A stretch of 63,209 nt of DNA from the NCBI RefSeq assembly GCF_001509475.1, contig NZ_LLZG01000389.1, positions 1-63,209 of the forward strand, in the 5' to 3' direction. The notes below the pieces were generated by a model that saw nothing but the letters and a program-made list of their open reading frames with translations, did no database searches and was not told where the DNA came from. The stretch comes from Streptomyces regalis (GTDB lineage: Bacteria > Actinomycetota > Actinomycetes > Streptomycetales > Streptomycetaceae). The translations under genes and the position numbers were made by a program. This document shows, piece by piece, positions 19,928 to 26,895 of the stretch (position 1 is its first letter; each line of letters begins with the position of its first letter).

Positions 19928-20739
19928 AGGTACTTGACCGTCGCCGGGTCGGCCGGGAGGAGCGTCTCGATGGCCAGCTCGGCGACGGTCACGTCCATCG
20001 GGGTGTTGAAGGTGGAGATGGAGGAGATGAAGGACAGGACGCGGCCCTCGTGCTCGATCTGCAACGGCAGCGCGAAGTACGGGACGGGCTCGGCCGGTTC
20101 GGCGCCCGGTGTCTCCTCCGGCACCGGGTACGCCGCCACCTCCTCGTACAGCCGGCGCAGCGGCTCGGAGCGGTGCAGTGCGATCTGCCGGTCCATCTGG
20201 GCGAGCAGATGTCCGCGCCACTCACGCAGGTTGCGGATGCGCGGCGCGAGACCCTCCGGGTGCAGGGTCAGGCGCATCGCGTTCAGCGGGGGCGCGAGGA
20301 GGTGCTCGGGGATGCCGTCGAGCAGCGTCAGGATGCCCCGGTTGGCCGCGTGGACGTTGTACATCGCGTCCACCACGAGCGCCGGGTAGGGCTCGTAGCC
20401 CTGGATCAGCCGCTCCATGCCCGCCCGCAAGGCGTCCAGCGCCGGATCGTCCAGCGGGGTCTCCGGGTAGCGCGGGGCATACCCGGCCGCCAGCAGCAGC
20501 GCGTTGCGCTCGCGCACCGGCACGTCCAGGTGCTCGGCCAGCCGCAGCACCATCTCCTCGCTCGGCCGCGAACGTCCCGTCTCGATGAAGCTGATGTGCC
20601 GCGCCGAGGAGTCGGCCCGCAGCGCCAACTCCAGCTGGCTGACCCGCCGTTGCTCCCGCCAGGCCCGCAGCAACGGGCCCACGCCCTGGTCGGCGGGGGT
20701 GGTGGCGGGCGCGGCGTTGCCGGACGGGACAATGGTCAT
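19909..20739 (-). CDS. XRE regulator with MmyB-like ligand-binding domain
   Basis: A 276-residue regulator. The helix-turn-helix at about 20-80 contains QLELALRADSSARHISFIET and GRSRPSEEMVLRLAEHLDVP. The rest matches the MmyB-type, PAS-like C-terminal domain (NRGILTLLDGIPEHLLAPPL, RLYEEVAAYP) that binds fatty acids in characterised members. It starts only 30 bp from the divergent ADP-ribosylglycohydrolase gene and is a natural candidate to regulate it. ATG at 20739 begins MTIVPSG; a longer frame upstream is antisense to the neighbour. Confidence 0.85.
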   Translation of the reverse strand: MTIVPSGNAAPATTPADQGVGPLLRAWREQRRVSQLELALRADSSARHISFIETGRSRPSEEMVLRLAEHLDVPVRERNALLLAAGYAPRYPETPLDDPALDALRAGMERLIQGYEPYPALVVDAMYNVHAANRGILTLLDGIPEHLLAPPLNAMRLTLHPEGLAPRIRNLREWRGHLLAQMDRQIALHRSEPLRRLYEEVAAYPVPEETPGAEPAEPVPYFALPLQIEHEGRVLSFISSISTFNTPMDVTVAELAIETLLPADPATVKYLQSLMP

Positions 20740-20769
20740 GAGTACGACCGTAGTCGAGGAGTGCGTGGA

Positions 20770-21876
20770 ATGACCGAGCCGTGGATGTCGTCCCTGGCGG
20801 GCGAGGCCGTATATCGCGCCCGGGTGCGTGGCTGTCTCCTCGGCGGAGCCCTGGGGGACGCCCTCGGCTACCCGATCGAGTTCAGCTCGCTGGAGCGGAT
20901 CCGCGCAGCCCACGGCGACCGCGGAGTGACCGGACTCCTCTTCCCCGGCGACAGCGACGTGGCCCGGATCAGCGACGACACGCAGATGACCCTCTTCACC
21001 GCCGAGGCCCTCATCCAGGCCCATCGGCGCGAGCGACTGAAGGGCATCGGCGGCGGATGGGCCCTCCTGGTGCGCTGGGCATACGAGCGCTGGCTGGAGA
21101 CCCAGCGTCACCCCGGCCCCGAGCACGCCGCCCCGCCGCAGAGCGGCGCCCCCGAGGGCGGGCTCATCACCCAGGCCTGGCTGTACGCCCGCCGCGCCCC
21201 CGGCAACGCCTGCGTGTCCGGCGTCGCTCTGGGGGTGCCCCCTCTGGGGGAGTATGCCCCCGACCCGGGGCTCGCACTCGACGGCAGGCCCGGCCAGGTC
21301 AACCCCGACTCCAAGGGCTGCGGCGCGGTCATGCGCTCGGCCCCCTTCGGCCTCACCAACTCCGCCGACGGGGCCTTCGCCATGGCCGCCCGCGCCGCCC
21401 AGATCACCCACGGCCACCCCACCGGCTACTACGCGGCGGGCGCCCTGGCCGCCATCGTGGCCCACCTCGTAGCGGGCGACACCACGGAGGGCGCGGTCCT
21501 GCGCACGCTACGGCTCCTGGCCCGCCACCCTGGCCACCAGGAGACCTCGGCCGCGCTCACCGAGGCCCTCGACCTGGCCGAACAGGGCTCACCCACCGCC
21601 GAGAAGGTCGAGTCCCTGGGAGAGGGCTGGGTCGCCGAGCAGGCCCTCGCCATCGGCGTCTACTGCGCGCTCGTCACGCCCTCCGTGCCGGACGCCCTGC
21701 TGCTGGCCGTCAACCACTCCGGTGACAGCGACTCGACCGGCTCAGTCTGCGGCAACCTCCTGGGCGCCCGGTACGGCGACCACGGCCTCCCGCACGACTG
21801 GGTGGAGCGGGTCGAGGGCCGGGCACAGATCGCCGCGCTCGCCGACGACCTGGCGGCCGAAAGCGTGCGCCGCTGA
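20770..21876 (+). CDS. ADP-ribosylglycohydrolase family protein
   Basis: A 368-residue DraG-like hydrolase that removes ADP-ribose from proteins or small molecules using two Mg ions. Metal-binding motifs are SDDTQMTLFTAEAL near the N-terminus and NHSGDSDSTGSVCGNLLGA near the C-terminus, with GALGDALGYPIEF at the start. All expected acidic residues are present, so it should be active. GAGGAG (20756-20761) precedes the ATG. Divergent from the MmyB-like regulator. The physiological target is unknown. Confidence 0.9.
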   Translation: MTEPWMSSLAGEAVYRARVRGCLLGGALGDALGYPIEFSSLERIRAAHGDRGVTGLLFPGDSDVARISDDTQMTLFTAEALIQAHRRERLKGIGGGWALLVRWAYERWLETQRHPGPEHAAPPQSGAPEGGLITQAWLYARRAPGNACVSGVALGVPPLGEYAPDPGLALDGRPGQVNPDSKGCGAVMRSAPFGLTNSADGAFAMAARAAQITHGHPTGYYAAGALAAIVAHLVAGDTTEGAVLRTLRLLARHPGHQETSAALTEALDLAEQGSPTAEKVESLGEGWVAEQALAIGVYCALVTPSVPDALLLAVNHSGDSDSTGSVCGNLLGARYGDHGLPHDWVERVEGRAQIAALADDLAAESVRR

Positions 21877-21964
21877 CCCGCGGGGAACCCGTCTGATCAG
21901 CGCCGCGGCGCCCAGGCTGTGGCAGTCTGAAGACGAACCCCCCACTGCAGGAAGGAACGAGGCC

Positions 21965-22267
21965 ATGCCCCTCGAACCGCTGTCGCAGAAGGAGATCGAG
22001 GACCGGCTCGCGGAGCTGCCGGGCTGGTCGCTGGACGGCGACCGCATCGCCCGCTCCTACCGGCTGCCCTCGCACTTCGCGGCCACGGCGATGGTCGTGC
22101 ACATCGCCCAGGTCCAGGAGGAGCTCGACCACCACTCCGACCTCACCCTCGGCTACCACACGGTGTCCCTGACCGTGAACACGCACACCGTCGGCGCCGT
22201 CACCGAGCGCGACTTCGCACTCGCCCGGAAAATCGAGGATCTCGCTCCTGGCCACGGGGCACACTGA
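21965..22267 (+). CDS. Pterin-4-alpha-carbinolamine dehydratase-like protein
   Basis: A 100-residue PCD/DCoH protein. The family motif is ELDHHSDLTLGYHTVSLTV with tandem histidines and a downstream His/Asp, ending VTERDFALARKIEDLA. The enzyme dehydrates 4a-hydroxytetrahydropterin after aromatic amino acid hydroxylation, or acts on a molybdopterin-related pterin in bacteria lacking a hydroxylase. No hydroxylase gene is in the window. ATG at 21965 follows GGAAGGA. The next gene begins 5 bp after its stop, suggesting an operon. Confidence 0.85.
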   Translation: MPLEPLSQKEIEDRLAELPGWSLDGDRIARSYRLPSHFAATAMVVHIAQVQEELDHHSDLTLGYHTVSLTVNTHTVGAVTERDFALARKIEDLAPGHGAH

Positions 22268-22272
22268 CGGGT

Positions 22273-23016
22273 GTGCTGGACTACGACAAGGAAGCGGAGC
22301 GGTACGACGCCTCGCGCGGCGGCGAGCCCCGGGCGGCAGCCGCGGCGGAGGCAGTGCTGGGGCTCCTGCCGGACGGGACCCGGCGCCTGCTCGACGTCGC
22401 CTGCGGCACCGGCATCGTGACGCGTCGGCTCGCCGCAGCGCGGGACGGCCTGTGCGTGACCGGCGTCGACCTCGCGCCCGGCATGGCCCGGCAGGCCGCC
22501 GCCCGCCTGCCCGGCGCCGTCGTGCTGGCCGACAGCCGTCGGCTGCCGATCCGGGACGGCCGGTTCGACGCCGCCAGCAGCGTGTGGCTGCTGCACCTGG
22601 CGCCGACCGCCGAGGACGTGCGGACCATCGTTGGTGAGTGCGCCCGGGTGCTGCGGCCCGGCGGGGTGTACATCACCACGGTCGACAAGGCCGCCGCGCA
22701 CAACGTGGGCAGTGACATCGATGCCGTGCTGGCCTCGCGCCCGCGCCGCCCGGCCCGGGACGAGGCGGCGCTCGTCGAGTCGTACGCCCTCGACCACGGC
22801 CTCGTCCCGGCCGGGCGGGCCCGCTTCACGGGCCGCGGCCAGGGACGCAGCCCCCGCCGCACGATCGCCGACCTGCGCCGGGGCTGGTTCGTCGCCCTGC
22901 CGCCCGGCGGCGCGCTCGCCGACGGGTTCGCCGCCCGTCTGGCGGAACTCCCGGACCAGGACCGGCCCCGGCCGGACCCGGTGTTCAGCCTCCGGGCGTT
23001 CCGGAAGCCCGAGTGA
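22273..23016 (+). CDS. Class I SAM-dependent methyltransferase
   Basis: A 247-residue Methyltransf_11-type enzyme. SAM-binding motif I is LLDVACGTGIVTRRLA, the acidic loop is VTGVDLAPGM, and the post-II motif is RVLRPGGVYITTVDK. The substrate cannot be told. GTG at 22273 lies 5 bp after the dehydratase-like gene, so translation is probably coupled. The last 32 bp overlap the end of the convergent gene on the minus strand. Confidence 0.8.
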   Translation: MLDYDKEAERYDASRGGEPRAAAAAEAVLGLLPDGTRRLLDVACGTGIVTRRLAAARDGLCVTGVDLAPGMARQAAARLPGAVVLADSRRLPIRDGRFDAASSVWLLHLAPTAEDVRTIVGECARVLRPGGVYITTVDKAAAHNVGSDIDAVLASRPRRPARDEAALVESYALDHGLVPAGRARFTGRGQGRSPRRTIADLRRGWFVALPPGGALADGFAARLAELPDQDRPRPDPVFSLRAFRKPE

Positions 23017-23461
23017 AGTCCATGGTCCAGTTGGTCAGCCAGGTCTGCCCGCCGTCGACGGAGAAGGCCTGCTCCCAGCGGGCCGACGTCGCCGAGACAC
23101 CCGACCAGACGAACCGCACCCGCACGTCCTTGCTGTCGTAGGTGTCGTCGCCGTAGAACACCCCGCGGTCGCCCTCGAAGCGGCCGATCACCGGCGGGAA
23201 CAGCTTGCCGCTGCCGCTGGAGGACCAGTTCAACGACCATCGCTCGGTCTCCCGGTCGAACAGGCGCAGCGTCAGCCCCTTCGAGCCCAGGTACGGCATG
23301 TCGATCTCGTCGACATTGGCGGCGCCGTCGAACAGCGGCCAGCAGCGGTTCGTGGCCGGGAACTCCTCCCAGTCGCTGTCCGGGTCGAGGAAGCCGGTGC
23401 GGCGGCGGTTGAGGACCTCCCAGTCGCCGTGGAAGAAATCGAAGTCGTGCGGGCTGCTCAT
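22985..23461 (-). CDS. Hypothetical protein, DUF1579-like fold
   Basis: A 158-residue cytoplasmic protein with no signal peptide. It begins FDFFHGDWEVLNRRR, and alternating beta strands rich in Trp follow (RWSLNWSSSGSGKLFPPVIG, VRFVWSGVSATSARWEQAFS). The pattern resembles small beta-barrel DUF1579/lipocalin-like proteins that read as 'HGDW' family members in actinobacteria. The function is unknown. The ATG overlaps the upstream gene stop by 4 bp, forming a two-gene unit divergent from the WYL regulator. Confidence 0.65.
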   Translation of the reverse strand: MSSPHDFDFFHGDWEVLNRRRTGFLDPDSDWEEFPATNRCWPLFDGAANVDEIDMPYLGSKGLTLRLFDRETERWSLNWSSSGSGKLFPPVIGRFEGDRGVFYGDDTYDSKDVRVRFVWSGVSATSARWEQAFSVDGGQTWLTNWTMDFTRASGTPGG

Positions 23462-23937
23462 GTGCGGTCTCCAGTGGTTCCATCGGGCAGGGAATCGGCC
23501 AAGTAGGCCGTCAGGTCCGGGACTTCGGGCGTGAGCAGGTGCCGTACCCAGGCGTCCCGTTCGTGCAGGATCGGCGGCAGTTCCCAGACACAGCCGATCC
23601 ACGGCAGGTCGGGCGTGACGAAGTGGGTCGGGTCGTTGTCCGGGCAGCCGAGCACCGGCTGGCCCGCCGCGGCGCCCTTGAAGTGCAGGACGTTGTCCCA
23701 CACCCAGCTGTAGGCGTTCAGGTAGGCGCCGTCGTCGCTGCCCCGGTGCAGGACGACGAAGGTCGCCGGGGGCGTGCCGTCCGGCTCCGGCAGCAGCTGC
23801 GGCAGGATCTCGTACGCCGCCTTCTCCACCTCGGGCGCGATGCCCGCGGGGTCGGCGGTGACGTGGTAGCGCTTGATGTGCCGCCCGGCCACCTCGATCG
23901 GCGGGGGCACGGTGAGCAGTTTCTCGCTGAAGGGCAT
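23458..23937 (-). CDS. Hypothetical protein, 159 aa
   Basis: I do not recognise a characterised family. The protein is soluble and acidic with several conserved-looking aromatic stretches (AYSWVWDNVLHFKG, DLPWIGCVWELPPILHERDA). It forms a coupled pair with the DUF1579-like gene (4-bp overlap) and is divergent from a WYL-domain regulator. A palindrome between the two starts suggests that this pair is the regulator's target. Confidence 0.65.
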   Translation of the reverse strand: MPFSEKLLTVPPPIEVAGRHIKRYHVTADPAGIAPEVEKAAYEILPQLLPEPDGTPPATFVVLHRGSDDGAYLNAYSWVWDNVLHFKGAAAGQPVLGCPDNDPTHFVTPDLPWIGCVWELPPILHERDAWVRHLLTPEVPDLTAYLADSLPDGTTGDRT

Positions 23938-23960
23938 GTCAGGACGCTAGGACCGGTCCC

Positions 23961-23977
23961 CTGACATCCTGTGTCAG
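23961..23977. promoter_or_regulatory. Perfect palindrome at the start of the WYL regulator gene
   Basis: CTGACA (23961-23966) and TGTCAG (23972-23977) form a perfect 6-bp inverted repeat with a 5-bp spacer. The last base is the first base of the regulator's GTG codon. The site lies between divergent genes and is typical in form of an autoregulatory operator. Confidence 0.6.
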
Positions 23978-24927
23978 TGAAGTCCAGCCGACTCGTCTCC
24001 ATCCTCCTGCTGCTCCAGACCCGCGGCCGGATGACCGCCGCCCAACTCGCCGAGGAGCTGGAGGTGTCGGTCCGCACGGTCTACCGGGACGTCGAGGCGC
24101 TGAGCGCGGCCGGTGTCCCGCTGTACGGCGACGCGGGCCATGCCGGGGGCTATCGGCTGCTGGACGGCTACCGCACCCGCCTCACCGGACTGACCGCCGA
24201 CGAGGCCGAGGCACTCTTCCTCGCCGGCGCCCCCGGCCCCGCGGCCCAGCTCGGCCTCGGCTCCGTCCTGGCCGCCGCCCAGCTCAAGGTCCGCGCCGCC
24301 CTGCCGCAGGAACTGCGCATCCACGCCGACCGGATCAGCGGCCGCTTCCACCTCGACGCTCCCGGCTGGTACGCCGACGCCGACGAGACGCCGTATCTCC
24401 CCGCGGTGGCCGACGCCGTCTGGAACAGCCGTGTCCTCGACGTCCTGTACCGCCGCTGGCGTGAACCCACCGACGTGGAGCGCCGCCTGGAGCCGTACGG
24501 ACTCGTCCTCAAGGCGGGTCGCTGGTACGTCGTCGCGGGCCCCGGGCCTCGCACATACCGTGTCGACCAGATCCTCCGACTCGCCGCAGCCGACGAGGAG
24601 TTCACCCGCCCCGACGGCTTCGACCTGGCCGCCTACTGGGCGGCGTACCAGCGCGACTTCCACGACCGGCTGCACCGCGAGGAGGCCGTGGTGCGGCTGG
24701 CTCCCGGCGTGACCCTCGACCACGCGGCCGATCACCGTACCGATACGGACGGCTGGACCCGGGTCACCGTCCCCATCGAGTCCGTCGACCGCGCCCACGC
24801 CGAGTTCCTGCGCCTGGGCACCGGCATCGAGGTCCTCGAACCGCCCGAGCTGCGCGAGAAGATCGCCCGCACGGCCGCCGAACTGGCCGAAATGTACGGC
24901 AACTTGGGGTCGAACGGCGGCGACTGA
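23977..24927 (+). CDS. WYL-domain (DeoR/YafY-type) transcriptional regulator
   Basis: A 316-residue regulator. The N-terminal HTH_11 domain contains LLLLQTRGRMTAAQLAEELE and VSVRTVYRDVEALSAAGVPL. The central WYL domain carries VERRLEPYGLVLKAGRWYVV, and a WCX-like C-terminal domain follows. GTG at 23977 (MKSSRLVS) is preferred over GTG at 23971 because related proteins start there; neither has a Shine-Dalgarno, so the message may be leaderless. Divergent from the pair at 22985-23937. Confidence 0.85.
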   Translation: MKSSRLVSILLLLQTRGRMTAAQLAEELEVSVRTVYRDVEALSAAGVPLYGDAGHAGGYRLLDGYRTRLTGLTADEAEALFLAGAPGPAAQLGLGSVLAAAQLKVRAALPQELRIHADRISGRFHLDAPGWYADADETPYLPAVADAVWNSRVLDVLYRRWREPTDVERRLEPYGLVLKAGRWYVVAGPGPRTYRVDQILRLAAADEEFTRPDGFDLAAYWAAYQRDFHDRLHREEAVVRLAPGVTLDHAADHRTDTDGWTRVTVPIESVDRAHAEFLRLGTGIEVLEPPELREKIARTAAELAEMYGNLGSNGGD

Positions 24928-24967
24928 GGGAGCGGAACCCGTCCGTCCTCCCGAGGAGGTACGTCAC

Positions 24968-26842
24968 GTGCAGCACCCGCGCAAGCACCGTAGACGCCGA
25001 GCCGCCCTCTCCGCGAGCCTCGCCACGGCCGCCCTGGTCGCCGCCGGACTCACCACACTGAACGGCGCCGGCGTGGCCGAGGCCGCCACCGCCCGCCAGG
25101 TCGAGGCCCTCGACCGGGGCGTCGTCAGCGTCCACACGTCCAGCGGCAACCTGGTCAGCTGGCGCTGGCTCGGCACCGACCCGAACGACGTCTCCTTCAA
25201 CGTCTACCGGGCCGGTACGAAGGTCAACTCCACCCCGGTCACCGGCTCCACGAACTACTTCCACTCCGGCGCCCCCGAACAGGCCGACTACACGATCCGC
25301 GCGATCGTGAACGGCGTGGAGCAGGGCGACTCCGTGCATGCCGTCCAGTTCCGTACGGGGTACAAGGACGTCCCGATCAGCCCACCGGCCGGCGGTACGA
25401 CCCCCGACGGAGTGGCGTACACCTACGAGGCGAACGACGCCTCCGTCGGCGACCTCGACGGCGACGGCGCCCTCGACATCGTCCTCAAGTGGCAGCCCAC
25501 CAACGCCAAGGACAACTCCCAGTCCGGCTACACCGGCAACACCATCGTCGACGGCATCAAGCTCGACGGCACCCGGCTGTGGCGCATCGACCTGGGCCGC
25601 AACATCCGTTCCGGTGCGCACTACACGCAGTTCCAGGTGTACGACTACGACGGGGACCGCAAGGCCGAGGTCGCCATGAAGACGGCCGACGGCACGGTCG
25701 ACGGGACCGGCGCGGTGATCGGCAGTTCGTCCGCCGACCACCGCAATTCGAGCGGGTACATCCTCTCCGGGCCCGAGTACCTGACCATGTTCAACGGACA
25801 GACCGGCAAGGCGATGGGGACGGTCGACTACGTCCCGGCCCGGGGAACGGTGTCCTCGTGGGGCGACTCGTACGGCAACCGGGTCGACCGGTTCCTCGCC
25901 GGCACCGCCTACTTGGACGGCGCCCGTCCTTCCCTGATCATGGCCCGCGGCTACTACACCCGCACGGTGATCGCCGCCTGGGACTGGCGAGGCGGCAGCT
26001 TCACCCGCCGTTGGACCTTCGACACCAACTCCTCCACCAACACCGGCAAGGGATTCGACGGCCAGGGCTCGCACAGTCTGTCCGTCGGGGACGTCGACGG
26101 TGACGGCAAGGACGAGATCGTCTACGGTGCGATGGCCGTCGACGACAACGGCAACGGCCTGTGGACCACGAAGACCGGGCACGGCGACGCCCAGCACCTC
26201 GGCGACCTCGACCCCGCGCACGCGGGCCTCGAGTATTTCAAGGTCTCGGAGTCGACCAGCCAGCCGGCGGAGCTGTACATCAACCCGGCCAACGGCACGG
26301 TCAACTGGAAACTCGCCGCCTGCTGCGACAACGGCCGCGGCGTCGCCGGGGACATCTGGGCGGGCAACGACGGCGCCGAGGTGTGGTCCGCCTCCGACAC
26401 CTCCATCCGCGACGAGGCCGGCGCCACCAAGGGCCGCGAGCCGTCCTCCGTCAACTTCCTGTCCTGGTGGGACGGGGACCCCGTCCGCGAACTCCTCGAC
26501 GGCACCCGCATCGACAAGTACGGCACGTCGTCCGACACCCGCCTGCTGACCGGCTCCGGTGTCTCCTCCAACAACAGCACGAAGGCCACGCCCGTGCTGT
26601 CCGGCGACATCCTCGGCGACTGGCGCGAGGAGGTCATCTGGCGCACCAGCGGCAACACGGCGCTCAGGATCTACTCGACGCCGTACGAGACGAACACGAA
26701 GATCACGACCCTGCTCCACGACCCGATGTACCGCACGGGCCTGGCCTGGCAGAACACGGCCTACAACCAGCCCCCGCACCCGAGCTTCTTCATCGGCAAC
26801 GGCATGCCGACAGCGCCCCGGCCGACCGTCTACACGCCCTGA
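24968..26842 (+). CDS. Secreted rhamnogalacturonan lyase, PL11 family
   Basis: A 624-residue secreted enzyme. A Tat/Sec-like signal with KHRRRRAALSASLATAALVA ends near AEAATA (about residue 40). The rest is the PL11 fold: an N-terminal beta domain (WRWLGTDPNDVSFNVYRAG) and an eight-bladed propeller rich in calcium-binding repeats such as VGDLDGDGALDIVLKW and VGDVDGDGKDEIVYGAM. It cleaves the rhamnose-galacturonic acid backbone of pectin by beta-elimination. No carbohydrate-binding module is attached. GTG at 24968 follows GAGGAGGT. It opens the cell wall degradation cluster. Confidence 0.9.
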   Translation: MQHPRKHRRRRAALSASLATAALVAAGLTTLNGAGVAEAATARQVEALDRGVVSVHTSSGNLVSWRWLGTDPNDVSFNVYRAGTKVNSTPVTGSTNYFHSGAPEQADYTIRAIVNGVEQGDSVHAVQFRTGYKDVPISPPAGGTTPDGVAYTYEANDASVGDLDGDGALDIVLKWQPTNAKDNSQSGYTGNTIVDGIKLDGTRLWRIDLGRNIRSGAHYTQFQVYDYDGDRKAEVAMKTADGTVDGTGAVIGSSSADHRNSSGYILSGPEYLTMFNGQTGKAMGTVDYVPARGTVSSWGDSYGNRVDRFLAGTAYLDGARPSLIMARGYYTRTVIAAWDWRGGSFTRRWTFDTNSSTNTGKGFDGQGSHSLSVGDVDGDGKDEIVYGAMAVDDNGNGLWTTKTGHGDAQHLGDLDPAHAGLEYFKVSESTSQPAELYINPANGTVNWKLAACCDNGRGVAGDIWAGNDGAEVWSASDTSIRDEAGATKGREPSSVNFLSWWDGDPVRELLDGTRIDKYGTSSDTRLLTGSGVSSNNSTKATPVLSGDILGDWREEVIWRTSGNTALRIYSTPYETNTKITTLLHDPMYRTGLAWQNTAYNQPPHPSFFIGNGMPTAPRPTVYTP

Positions 26843-26856
26843 GCCGTGAACGGGGT

Positions 26857-26885
26857 GGGCGCGTGCCGGCGAACGGCACGCGCCC
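26857..26885. terminator. Bidirectional hairpin between PL11 and GH74 genes
   Basis: A perfect 12-bp stem (26857-26868 with 26874-26885) with loop GCGAA lies between the convergent stops at 26842 and 26896. Confidence 0.8.
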
Positions 26886-26895
26886 TCCGGCTCGC

